From positions 1 through 47,177 of the forward strand of contig JAHDQK010000050.1 in the NCBI GenBank assembly GCA_018433885.1: 47,177 nucleotides of DNA, in the 5' to 3' direction. Source of the stretch: Candidatus Cloacimonadota bacterium (lineage in GTDB: Bacteria > Cloacimonadota > Cloacimonadia > Cloacimonadales > Cloacimonadaceae). Shown here one piece after another: positions 1 to 8,271 of the stretch. Within the stretch, counting starts at the first letter, position 1, and the number at the start of each line of letters is the position of its first letter. The notes beneath the pieces are model-generated. The model saw only the letters and a program-made list of their open reading frames with translations, did no database searches and was not told the origin of the DNA. The position numbers and the translations under genes were made by a program.

Positions 1-323
1 AGCTGTCTTTGGGGTGATCGTGCCTCAGAATGCTTGTTGTCAATTCTGGATTTGATGTTTAGAAACACTGTTTCGCCCACTTTTCTTACACTGCTTTGTC
101 GCAACTAACTGAAACTAATGACTGTCTTGGTGGACAGTCTCCAATGCCTTTGCCTGAAGGACAGGGCAAGCAGAAGAATCTCCCAGCAAAAAAGAAGTTG
201 AGATCAGCTGATAATCATCGTGATCCTGCTCTTGCGATAGGCAGATTCGGATCGCAATTAAGATGCTGGATGGAATGTAAATTGCGTACCTAATAATGAA
301 CGTGGATCAAACTGGGAGGAGAA
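1..323. other. Leader/intergenic region with small inverted repeats
   Basis: No convincing gene is seen here. Frame 1 is open from base 1 to a TAA at 106-108 and could be the last 35 codons of a gene starting outside the window, but nothing in it is recognisable. Two short perfect inverted repeats are visible: GACTGTC (120-126) with GACAGTC (133-139), and CGCAATT (253-259) with AATTGCG (280-286). The second lies just before the GGGAGGAG ribosome binding site of the CapA-like gene, so both may be part of its 5' leader. Confidence 0.4.
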
Positions 324-3266
324 ATGCGTATTTTGCTGATTGGATTGTTTCTATATTGGTTGATAATCCCTCTTGCAGGGCAGACCGGCGCAGTGTTGAT
401 CGAGGATTTTGAAAGCGGCGCGGTCCAGCTTACTTCCTGGGATAATGAGGATCTAAACCCGCAATCCTGGAGCTTGGATAGCAGTATCACCTTCGGTCAA
501 TCGGCATACTCCCTGAAACTCTTTGGCAACACCTGGAAACAACAACAGATATCCCCATTTCCCACCCAACTGAACACAGTTATAGAGTTTGCCGCATATC
601 ACAATTCCGGTGCAACCTTGCAGGGCATCGGCTTTTCAGACGGCGAGAATGCTCTTTTCTACAGTATCTCCGGTTCTCGCATTGCGGATCTGGAGACATG
701 GATTCCCGTATATCAAGGCTCAAAAAGCGCAAATACCTGGCAACAATACAGATTGCCCCTTGGTGCGGATTGGCGAAGCTTCTTTGAATATGATCCGAGT
801 ATCACTTCCGTGATCTATGTAAACGATCTCGACCAAAGTTCAAACCGCTCAGTGTGGTTTGATAGCATTTTCAACATCACGAACACTCTGCCCATTGCCC
901 CTCAAGTAAATATTGTCACTCAGATTCCAGCGGGAACCATGCGCTTTGTGGGCATCCAGTTTTCGGCAATCATCACCGATCCGGATAGTGATGAGTTCAG
1001 CTATCAATGGACTTTTGGGGATGGCAATAGCAGTAACTTGTCAGAGCCCTACCATGTCTATGATAGCTTCGACGCGCATGAGTACACCGTGAATCTCACC
1101 TTGACCGATGATAGTGGCAAGAAGGGATACGCCGCTACCCGCGTCACCTTGGATATTGGTCCCAGCTCGTTGCCACTGAAGCTCAACTTCGTAGGGGATG
1201 TGATGCTTGCCCGGCGCTATGATACCCAGATCATCCCTTACTACGGTGTGGAATCCATCTTCGCTCCCACCTATTCGATTTTGGGTGGCACTGCAGACCT
1301 CACAGTCGCAAACCTGGAAGTCGTATTGGCAAATTCCGGGAGTCCTCATCCCACAAAATCCGTAGTCTATCGGGGCAATCCGGCAAATGTGGCTGGTTTA
1401 GTAGCCGCAGGCATCGATAATGTCTCGCTGGCAAATAACCACACTCTGGATTATGGTCTTCCAGCTCTTCGGCAAACGCAGAGCATCCTGGACGCAAATA
1501 GCATTGACTACAGCGGCGCCGGCGCAGAATCCTACGAGGCATATCTGCCTTCCTTCCTGAACCAAAAGGGGATCAGCATAGCCCTTCTGCGCAGTAGCGA
1601 CCGCAACGGACAGTACAACAACGCTCAACCCTATTTGCATGCAGGATTTGCCAAGGAAGGCTTTGCCTACATGACCCCGTTTTACAACATGTTGCAATTG
1701 CAAGCGGTAGAAGGGATAGCGGATCTTAAAGTAATCGAAATGCACGCCGGGAGCGAATACTCTACTGCCCCTGGGGCGGATTACGGAAAACACATGCCAT
1801 TCATAGGATACGACCAGGATGAAGATTACGATATCCGTTACGACGTTCCGCATCAATGGGATCGCGAGATTCGCCACAGCGTGGTGGATAACGGAGCCGA
1901 TTTGGTGATCGTCCATCACCCACATATCGTGCATGGTTTTGAGCTTTATAACGGAAAAGTGATCGCGCATTCGCTGGGCAATTTTGCCTTTGATCTGGAC
2001 TACCCTGAGTGCATGAACTCTGTGATCTTCTATGTGGATGCTTATCCTGATGGATTCAAAAACCACCACATCCGTTCCGTGTACATCGACGGCTATATCC
2101 CCAAACAGGCGTCTGGGCAACTGGCAATATATATCCTGGATTACGTGGCGATGAGATCCCGGGAGCTGGATACCATCGTAGTTGTTGATAAAGAGCAGCT
2201 TAGAGCGGATATCCCCACCCAACCCACCGCACTCAGAGAGACTTTACACCCCTTCCGGCTCGCTCCGGATTTCGCAGAGCACATAGATGGATACCAGATC
2301 ACCGCCCCGCAGAAGCTACCCCGCTTTGGCAGCATCAGCTCCGTAGATTATTCGGGTCCCGCGACTGATACCGATTTGCGATTGGGAACTGAATTGATCT
2401 GGTTTGGCAATTTTGAAGACGAAGGTTCTACGCTCTGGGACGTGGAAACCTTTTCGAGCGCAGCTTTGGATGGTGAGCGTTGCGCTTGGTTCTCAAGCGA
2501 TAGCGGCGGCTCTCAGACTGCCACGATCTCCAAGAAAATGAAGCTCAATGACAACTTGAAACACCACACTCTTCATGGTTGGATTCGCACCCGAAACGCA
2601 GAAACAGCGAACATCAAGATCCGCTACTACTCTGCACGAAACACAAGCTATCCCATTTCCAGCGAGAGCATCACAAGTGATATCACCGGAAACACATCTT
2701 GGTCTTGGTATTACTCTCAACTAAACATCCCTTCCAACGCCCAGTTTTACGATATTCAACTTAGCTTCAGCGGAGTATCAGGTCAGAATTCCCAAGCTTG
2801 GTTCGACAACGTTGGTCTGATAGAGTGGGACGCATGGAAACCGCGTTCCGATCTGGCTCTTGTACCTCACCCAAATTATTGGTATTGGATGCAACTCCGC
2901 ACCCAGGAAGGAATCAAATCCATCCGCTGTGAACTTACGGAAACAGCATTTTCATTACCACAAGAACAACCAAGCCAGCGCATTAGCACCCCGACAATTC
3001 CCGTCAGCATCTATCCCAACCCCTTTAATCCGCGAGCAACCATCAGTTTTGAACTTAGCCATGTAAGCCCTACTTCTGTAAAAGTGTATAACATCAAGGG
3101 TCAACTCGTTACCACCTTGGCAGATGATACGTATGGACCCGGTAAACACACACTTTTCTGGGATGGGGACGACCAATCCGGCTCACAAGTGGCATCAGGG
3201 ATATATCTTGTAAGAATCCAGAGTAAAGCTGCGGCGACCACTCGGAAACTGATCCTGATGAAGTAA
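324..3266 (+). CDS. Secreted CapA-like metallophosphatase with PKD domain and FlgD-like sorting tail
   Basis: A 980-residue exported protein. Residues 1-20 form a signal peptide. Residues about 25-185 look like a beta-sandwich (carbohydrate-binding-like) domain. A PKD domain follows at about 195-280 (YQWTFGDG near 228-234). The CapA/PGA_cap phosphoesterase fold spans about 285-560, with VGDVML (290-295), NLE (330-332), NNHTLDYG (371-378) and HHPH (531-534) as likely metal and active-site motifs. A second jelly-roll lies at about 690-850. The last 90 residues form the FlgD-like Ig tail (IYPNPFNP, VYNIKGQLV, FWDGDD, RKLILMK), the sorting-type end shared with three other proteins in this window. 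CapA relatives act in poly-gamma-glutamate capsule synthesis, but no pgs/cap partners are nearby, so the substrate is unknown. The ATG is preceded by GGGAGGAG. Domain family is confident; role is inferred. Confidence 0.85.
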   Translation: MRILLIGLFLYWLIIPLAGQTGAVLIEDFESGAVQLTSWDNEDLNPQSWSLDSSITFGQSAYSLKLFGNTWKQQQISPFPTQLNTVIEFAAYHNSGATLQGIGFSDGENALFYSISGSRIADLETWIPVYQGSKSANTWQQYRLPLGADWRSFFEYDPSITSVIYVNDLDQSSNRSVWFDSIFNITNTLPIAPQVNIVTQIPAGTMRFVGIQFSAIITDPDSDEFSYQWTFGDGNSSNLSEPYHVYDSFDAHEYTVNLTLTDDSGKKGYAATRVTLDIGPSSLPLKLNFVGDVMLARRYDTQIIPYYGVESIFAPTYSILGGTADLTVANLEVVLANSGSPHPTKSVVYRGNPANVAGLVAAGIDNVSLANNHTLDYGLPALRQTQSILDANSIDYSGAGAESYEAYLPSFLNQKGISIALLRSSDRNGQYNNAQPYLHAGFAKEGFAYMTPFYNMLQLQAVEGIADLKVIEMHAGSEYSTAPGADYGKHMPFIGYDQDEDYDIRYDVPHQWDREIRHSVVDNGADLVIVHHPHIVHGFELYNGKVIAHSLGNFAFDLDYPECMNSVIFYVDAYPDGFKNHHIRSVYIDGYIPKQASGQLAIYILDYVAMRSRELDTIVVVDKEQLRADIPTQPTALRETLHPFRLAPDFAEHIDGYQITAPQKLPRFGSISSVDYSGPATDTDLRLGTELIWFGNFEDEGSTLWDVETFSSAALDGERCAWFSSDSGGSQTATISKKMKLNDNLKHHTLHGWIRTRNAETANIKIRYYSARNTSYPISSESITSDITGNTSWSWYYSQLNIPSNAQFYDIQLSFSGVSGQNSQAWFDNVGLIEWDAWKPRSDLALVPHPNYWYWMQLRTQEGIKSIRCELTETAFSLPQEQPSQRISTPTIPVSIYPNPFNPRATISFELSHVSPTSVKVYNIKGQLVTTLADDTYGPGKHTLFWDGDDQSGSQVASGIYLVRIQSKAAATTRKLILMK

Positions 3267-3299
3267 GGCTTCACAAGAAACGGCGAAATCATTTTGGGC

Positions 3300-3329
3300 T
3301 TGACACATTAGGGCATTTTACCGGATTAT
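3300..3329 (+). promoter_or_regulatory. Candidate sigma-70 type promoter of the acyl-CoA dehydrogenase operon
   Basis: A perfect -35 box TTGACA (3300-3305) and a -10-like GATTAT (3324-3329) are separated by 18 bases. They lie 38 bases before the ATG at 3368, which has AGGAG at 3357-3361. No terminator was found between the CapA-like gene and this site, so readthrough is also possible. Confidence 0.45.
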
Positions 3330-3367
3330 GTTCACTTCATAACTAATAATAGATACAGGAGATACAC

Positions 3368-4513
3368 ATGAATTACTTTCTTACTGATGATCAACTCGAA
3401 ATGCAAGAAATTGCCCGGCGCATCGCCATCGAAAAGATGAAGCCCCTCTCCGAACATTACGACCAGGAAGGCATCTTCCCTTGGGATATTGTAGAAGTAA
3501 TGCGACAAAGCGACCTCTTTGCCATCCTGATCCCCGAAGAATACGACGGAATCAGCGGCAAAGTGATGGATCTCGCGGTTGTTACCGAAGAACTTTGCGC
3601 TGTGGACGCTGGTATCGCCCTTGCCTTTGGTGCCACGGGATTGGGTATGTATCCCATCTTGATCGCCGGCTCTGAAGAACAGAAGAAAAAATACCTGCCG
3701 ATAATCGCCGCCGGAGAGCAGCTTGCCGCCTTCGCGCTCACCGAAGCCAATGCCGGTTCGGATGCCGGGGCGATCGAAACCACTGCTCGCAAAGAAGGGG
3801 ACTACTATATCCTCAACGGCACCAAACAGTGGATTACAAACGGTGGAGAAGCAGGCATCTACACCGTGTTTGCCATGACGGATAAAAACAAAGGCGCACG
3901 TGGCTGCTCCTGTTTCATCGTAGAGAAAGGCACTCCCGGGTTCAGCTTCGGAAAAAAGGAAAACAAGATGGGCATCCGTGCCAGCGCAACCCGCGAATTG
4001 ATCTTCGAAGATTGCAAGATTCCCGCGGAAAACCTGCTGGGTAGAGAGGGCACTGGCTTTATCACCGCGATGAAGGTTTTCGATAAATCCCGTCCCATGG
4101 TCGGCTCTCAAGCCGTTGGCATAGCTCGTGGCGCCTTTGAAGCCGCTGTGCGCTATTCCAAAGAACGTCAGCAATTTGGCAAACCGATCTCCAGCTTCCA
4201 AGCCATCCAGTTTATGCTGGCAGATATGGCTACCCAGATCGAAGCTGCCCGGGCACTGGTGTTTCAGACAGCCAAGATGGTGGATGCCGGCATCAAGAAC
4301 TATGCCAAAGAAAGCGCGATGTGTAAATACTACGCATCGGATGTGGCGATGAAGGTTACCACCGATGCCGTCCAGATCCTCGGTGGATATGGCTACATGA
4401 AAGAATATCCCGTGGAAAAAATGATGCGTGATGCCAAAATCCTGCAGATCTACGAAGGAACCAACCAGATCCAAAGATCCATCGTTGCCGCGAACATCCT
4501 CAAAGAGTTCTAA
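3368..4513 (+). CDS. Acyl-CoA dehydrogenase
   Basis: A flavoenzyme of 381 residues, the usual length of short- or branched-chain acyl-CoA dehydrogenases, which oxidise acyl-CoA to 2-enoyl-CoA and pass electrons to an electron-transfer flavoprotein. Signature motifs are present: FALTEANAGSDAG (122-134), KQWITNGG (153-160), a C-terminal region GGYGYMKEYPVEKMMRD, and YEGTNQ (362-367), whose Glu363 is the expected catalytic base. AGGAG precedes the ATG by six bases. It is the first gene of a dense operon; the next gene starts immediately after its TAA. No etfAB lies in the window. The substrate (butyryl-, isovaleryl- or glutaryl-CoA type) cannot be decided by eye. Confidence 0.95.
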   Translation: MNYFLTDDQLEMQEIARRIAIEKMKPLSEHYDQEGIFPWDIVEVMRQSDLFAILIPEEYDGISGKVMDLAVVTEELCAVDAGIALAFGATGLGMYPILIAGSEEQKKKYLPIIAAGEQLAAFALTEANAGSDAGAIETTARKEGDYYILNGTKQWITNGGEAGIYTVFAMTDKNKGARGCSCFIVEKGTPGFSFGKKENKMGIRASATRELIFEDCKIPAENLLGREGTGFITAMKVFDKSRPMVGSQAVGIARGAFEAAVRYSKERQQFGKPISSFQAIQFMLADMATQIEAARALVFQTAKMVDAGIKNYAKESAMCKYYASDVAMKVTTDAVQILGGYGYMKEYPVEKMMRDAKILQIYEGTNQIQRSIVAANILKEF

Positions 4514-4849
4514 ATGCACGACTGGATCCAAGAACTCCCTGTGGCGATCACGGTATGCGATAAAGACGCCATCGTGATCGAAATGAACGACAAAGCCGCC
4601 CAGGTAAATGCCTCCCATGGCGGAAAAGAACTGATCGGACACAGCCTCTACGATTGCCATCAAGCCCGTAGCATCGAGATCATCAAGCGGATGTTGGCAA
4701 CCGGCGAAGCAAATACCTATACCATCGACAAAGCCGGGCAAAAAAAGCTGATCCACCAGCAACCCTGGTTCAAGGATGGCGAGATTGCCGGTTTGGTGGA
4801 GTTCTCCATTATCCTGCCAGCCGATATGGCTCATTACGTACGTGGCTAA
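4514..4849 (+). CDS. Small stand-alone PAS domain protein
   Basis: A 111-residue protein that is essentially one PAS fold: an N-terminal helix and strand (WIQELPVAITVCDKDAIVIEMN), a middle GHSLYDCH element and C-terminal strands running to the end. It has no kinase, cyclase, GGDEF or DNA-binding partner domain, no signal peptide and no membrane segment, so it is a cytoplasmic sensor or binding module without an obvious output. Its ATG directly follows the TAA of the acyl-CoA dehydrogenase gene and its last codons overlap queH by 8 bases, so translation is probably coupled. Ligand unknown; a link to acyl-CoA or redox metabolism is only suggested by position. Confidence 0.75.
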   Translation: MHDWIQELPVAITVCDKDAIVIEMNDKAAQVNASHGGKELIGHSLYDCHQARSIEIIKRMLATGEANTYTIDKAGQKKLIHQQPWFKDGEIAGLVEFSIILPADMAHYVRG

Positions 4850-5393
4850 AATACTTATTCACACTTGTTGTGCGCCCTGCCTCATCGCCCCCTATACTGG
4901 GTTAAAGCAGGCAGGGCACCAGCTTGCGGCATTTTGGTTCAATCCAAACATCCATCCTCTCTTGGAGTATCAGAAGCGGCGCGATGCCTTGCGTGAGTTT
5001 ACTGGCAAAGAAGGCATCCCCCTTTTTGAAGATGACCACTATGGGTTGGTGGGATTTCTTGAGCAAACATTGAACAACATAGATGAACGCTGTGACTACT
5101 GTTATCGAACTCGCCTGGAAGCCGCCGCTCTGCGCGCAGTTCAGGAAGGCTACCCGGCTTTTACCACCACTCTTCTGTATAGCCGCTATCAGAAGCACGA
5201 CCGCATTATCGCCATTTGTGAAGAACTAGCAGCTCGCCATTCTATGGATTTCTTCTATGAAGATTGGCGCACCCTGTGGCAGGAAGGCATCCGGCTCTCC
5301 AAAGCCGCGGGAATGTATCGCCAACAGTATTGCGGTTGCATATTCAGCGAGGAGGAACGCTATCGTGAGCAAATACACCGAGATCGACGTTAG
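4842..5393 (+). CDS. queH: Epoxyqueuosine reductase QueH (DUF208)
   Basis: QueH reduces epoxyqueuosine to queuosine in tRNA, replacing the cobalamin enzyme QueG. This 183-residue protein carries the family's metal-binding cysteines and hallmark segments: HTCCAPC (7-13), NPNIHP (34-39), RCDYCYRTR (83-91), FTTTLLYSRYQKH (107-119) and YCGC (163-166). The frame is open further upstream to an ATG at 4776, but the family begins at the KILIHTCCAPC strand, so the GTG at 4842, overlapping the PAS gene, is the better start. It overlaps the next gene by 29 bases. A tRNA-modification gene inside a redox operon has no obvious functional reason. Confidence 0.9.
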   Translation: MAKILIHTCCAPCLIAPYTGLKQAGHQLAAFWFNPNIHPLLEYQKRRDALREFTGKEGIPLFEDDHYGLVGFLEQTLNNIDERCDYCYRTRLEAAALRAVQEGYPAFTTTLLYSRYQKHDRIIAICEELAARHSMDFFYEDWRTLWQEGIRLSKAAGMYRQQYCGCIFSEEERYREQIHRDRR

Positions 5394-6297
5394 CCAGATC
5401 ACGGCATATTCCATAAAAGACCGCTACAGCAAGGTTGATCTAGGGCAATTTGCCCGAAAAGGTGCTGTGGATACCAGCTCGTTGTTGGACGCTTTACCCG
5501 ATCTGCTCTGCGCCAAAGATCTCAAAGAGCTGATTACAGCCTGTAAAGTAGCAAAGAACCAAGGCAAAGCGATTATCCTCGGCTTGGGCGGCCACGTGAT
5601 CAAATGCGGCATGGCACCGCTACTTATCGAACTGATGGAAGCGGGATACGTCTCCGCGATCGCCATCAATGGCTCTGTGATCATCCACGATTATGAGATC
5701 GCGCATTATGGAACCACGTCCGAGGATGTAGGCAAGGCTCTGGAAACCGGATCCTTCGGCTTGGCTTTTGAAACTTGCTATAACATCAACAACATTATCT
5801 CAGCCGGCAGCGAAGCTGAACTGGGCTTGGGAGAAGCGGTAGGCAAAGCGATCTTGGAAGAAGCTCCGAATCGGGATCTATCCTTGCTCGCCATGGCTTA
5901 CAAACTTAGTGTCCCGGTTACCGTTCATGTAGCCATCGGTACCGATATCATCCATCAAACTCCCTGCGCCAACGGCAAGGCAATCGGCGATTGCTCCCTT
6001 AGGGATTTCCGCATTCTCAGCCACAAGGTTCGCGAGCTCAACGGTGGCGGCGTGTATCTCAATTTTGGCTCCGCCGTGATCCTCCCGGAAGTTTTTTTGA
6101 AAGCCCTCAATCTCGCTCGCAACATCTACGGCGAAGTAAAAAACTTCAGCACTGCCGTGTTCGACATGAATCAACACTACCGCGCCAGAGTGAATGTGTC
6201 TCAACGCCCCGTGTCATCGGGCGGAAAGGGCTATTACTTCATCGGTCACCACGAAATCCTGATCCCCCTCTTCATCAAATCCATCCTCTACAACTGA
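5365..6297 (+). CDS. Deoxyhypusine-synthase-like protein of unknown function
   Basis: A 310-residue cytoplasmic protein that I do not recognise with certainty. The pattern resembles the deoxyhypusine synthase Rossmann fold: an early glycine-rich ILGLGGHVIKCG stretch, a middle GTDIIHQTP, a glycine-rich LNFGSAVILPEVFLKAL segment and a C-terminal GHHEILIPLF. The bacterium is not expected to make hypusine, so another substrate is likely. The GTG at 5365, preceded by GAGGAGG at 5350, is preferred to the ATG at 5257 because the extra residues lie wholly inside queH. It overlaps queH by 29 bases and is followed after 13 bases by the AOR-family gene, so a metabolic partnership with that enzyme is possible but unproven. 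Confidence 0.75.
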   Translation: MSKYTEIDVSQITAYSIKDRYSKVDLGQFARKGAVDTSSLLDALPDLLCAKDLKELITACKVAKNQGKAIILGLGGHVIKCGMAPLLIELMEAGYVSAIAINGSVIIHDYEIAHYGTTSEDVGKALETGSFGLAFETCYNINNIISAGSEAELGLGEAVGKAILEEAPNRDLSLLAMAYKLSVPVTVHVAIGTDIIHQTPCANGKAIGDCSLRDFRILSHKVRELNGGGVYLNFGSAVILPEVFLKALNLARNIYGEVKNFSTAVFDMNQHYRARVNVSQRPVSSGGKGYYFIGHHEILIPLFIKSILYN

Positions 6298-6310
6298 TGC
6301 GGAGGCTGTC

Positions 6311-8173
6311 TTGAACCATACTCTGAAAGTCCTCATCGTGGATGCCGCCACAGGTTTCTACCGCATCCAACGCTATCCTCTGGGTGCTTTTTTTGGCCCG
6401 GTAGATCTGGGCTTGCATCTTTCCGGAAAATACAACTCCCTGAATATCGGAGTCGGAATCCTCGCTGGCTCGATCTTTCCCGGCTCGAACCGCTTGGTGT
6501 TCACCGGATTTTCCCCCGCTTGGGGCGGATATTACATCTCCAGCATGGGCGGCGCAGGTTTGGTCTTCGACAACCTGGGGATCAACCTGATCTCGATCAT
6601 CGGCAAAGCAGCAAACCCCTCTGTTTTGGTGCTAAACCGCTTTCATGGGGAAGAAATCGAACTGGATCTGGAAACGGTGGATCCAGAGCTGATCTGGCAA
6701 GAAGACGGCGTGTACAGCATAATGCAATTTGTACAAGACAGGTACCACAGCCGCTATGTGAATGATCCCAGAATCCTGGCAGTAGGACCCGCGGCAAAAT
6801 ATACCGATATCGGGGGAATTGTCTCGGCTCCAATCAAAGACGGAATTCTTAGCCACATAGACACTTGGGCGGGTAGAGGCGGCATGGGCTCCAAGCTCTT
6901 CCAACAGCATGGCATCTGCTCCATTATCTATGGTGGGACCCATATCGATGAAGATTTTAGGGATCGTAAAGTGGCGGATGAGTGGTTCCAAGCACGCTAT
7001 GAACAGAAGATGATCGCCAAGGATATCGAAGCTACAAAGAAGTATCGCTTTGATCCAGATGTGGATACCGGCGGCACTTTTGGCGTGAACTTTAACAACA
7101 ACAGCGAAAACTTCCTCGCTTTCAACTATCGCAATATCTTCTGGAGCGATCAGCGACGCAGTGAATTTCACCAAAAACACATCAAAAACCATTATCTGAA
7201 GCAGTTCAATACCGAAACCATCATTCCCAAAAAACAACACACCTGTGGCGAACCCTGCGTGGCGGTGTGCAAAAAGTATGAGGGCATCTACAAAAAGGAC
7301 TACGAACCATATCAGACTATGGGACCCCTCTGCGGGATATTCGATCAACGCGCGGCGGAGAAGCTCTGCCACAAGGCAGACGCCCTGGGCTTCGACGCCA
7401 TCTCGGTCGGAGGTTTTCTGGCATGGTTGATGGATTGCTTGGATAGCCAACTCATCTCTCCCACAGAGCTCGGCGTAAGCGACTCTCCCCGCTGGAATAT
7501 CCAAAATTTCGACACCGTCATGGATTCCCTGCACAATGCGGAGCTGGGCTGTGCTCTGTTGGACAATATGCTGGGCGAAAATCGGGCAATCAACATCGAT
7601 GAAGGGGGCAGAAAGTATGCCCGCCGGCTTGCCCGCGCCAAGGGTCAACCCGTGATGGATGGCTTTGTCTTCAATTCTTTTGGCAGAAGAGGCTGGATGG
7701 TGCCAAACCAGTATTGGAGCCCCGGTGTACTTAGCCCCATGCCGGCGATGGGTAGATACTATATGTATTATGGATACCAATATTTTAACCCTCGTTATCT
7801 GGGCATAGTGAACGCAGACAGAATGAAGACGGAGATCATGCTGGACAACCTCGGCGTGTGCAGATTTCACCGCGCCTGGGCGGAGGAGATGTTACCCGAG
7901 ATCGTGGAGGAACTCTTTGGCATGCGCAAAGAACTGGAACTCTCGAACCACATCACCGCGCGCCGCATAAACTGTCGCAATGCTTCCGTATTCTGGGAAT
8001 CCGAACGAAACTTGGATTTTGTGCATCAAGCTCTCTTGAAAATGGCAACTAAATCCCAAGATCCCAATCTGATGGATTGGTTGTGCCGTTTCGCCGAGGA
8101 CAAACGGGCTGCCGCTTTCGATTTCTGGTACGAAATCCGCAAAGGAATCGACGAAAGCCTGCAAGAATTGTAG
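6311..8173 (+). CDS. Aldehyde:ferredoxin oxidoreductase family protein (tungstopterin enzyme)
   Basis: A 620-residue protein of the AOR family, whose members oxidise aldehydes to acids with a tungsten bis-pterin centre and reduce ferredoxin through a [4Fe-4S] cluster. The N-terminal pterin-binding domain is clear (LSGKYNSLNIGVGILAG near 38-53; SSMGGAGLVFDNLGIN near 78-92). Cluster ligands are C312, C316 and C320 (HTCGEPCVAVCKK) with C517 (DNLGVCRFHRAW). The YE-x-GP motif at 331-339 matches the active-site Glu region of characterised AORs. The first cysteine spacing is CxxxC, not the CxxC of archaeal AOR. It starts at TTG with GGAGG at 6301-6305. Its position just before rnfC suggests that reduced ferredoxin feeds Rnf. 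Substrate unknown. Confidence 0.88.
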   Translation: MNHTLKVLIVDAATGFYRIQRYPLGAFFGPVDLGLHLSGKYNSLNIGVGILAGSIFPGSNRLVFTGFSPAWGGYYISSMGGAGLVFDNLGINLISIIGKAANPSVLVLNRFHGEEIELDLETVDPELIWQEDGVYSIMQFVQDRYHSRYVNDPRILAVGPAAKYTDIGGIVSAPIKDGILSHIDTWAGRGGMGSKLFQQHGICSIIYGGTHIDEDFRDRKVADEWFQARYEQKMIAKDIEATKKYRFDPDVDTGGTFGVNFNNNSENFLAFNYRNIFWSDQRRSEFHQKHIKNHYLKQFNTETIIPKKQHTCGEPCVAVCKKYEGIYKKDYEPYQTMGPLCGIFDQRAAEKLCHKADALGFDAISVGGFLAWLMDCLDSQLISPTELGVSDSPRWNIQNFDTVMDSLHNAELGCALLDNMLGENRAINIDEGGRKYARRLARAKGQPVMDGFVFNSFGRRGWMVPNQYWSPGVLSPMPAMGRYYMYYGYQYFNPRYLGIVNADRMKTEIMLDNLGVCRFHRAWAEEMLPEIVEELFGMRKELELSNHITARRINCRNASVFWESERNLDFVHQALLKMATKSQDPNLMDWLCRFAEDKRAAAFDFWYEIRKGIDESLQEL

Positions 8174-8271
8174 GATATTATTCACAAAAAAAAACTTGCC
8201 TAATCTTCACTCATCAGAAAAGTGGTCAAAAATCTATTTGGGCTTTGTTTCCAAAGCCTGTGGGAGAGTTA

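Noticed and set aside
96-293. 65-codon plus-strand open frame before the CapA-like gene
   Set aside because: No good ribosome binding site, low-complexity composition and overlap with inverted repeats.
1398-2222. 274-codon minus-strand open frame within the CapA-like gene
   Set aside because: Antisense to a conserved phosphoesterase domain; no domain or ribosome binding site of its own.
3332-4834. 500-codon open frame on the minus strand opposite the acyl-CoA dehydrogenase gene
   Set aside because: It is a shadow of the strongly conserved plus-strand genes; its composition is not protein-like and it spans two real genes.
6632-7870. 412-codon minus-strand open frame within the AOR-family gene
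   Set aside because: Antisense shadow; the plus-strand frame has clear AOR motifs throughout.
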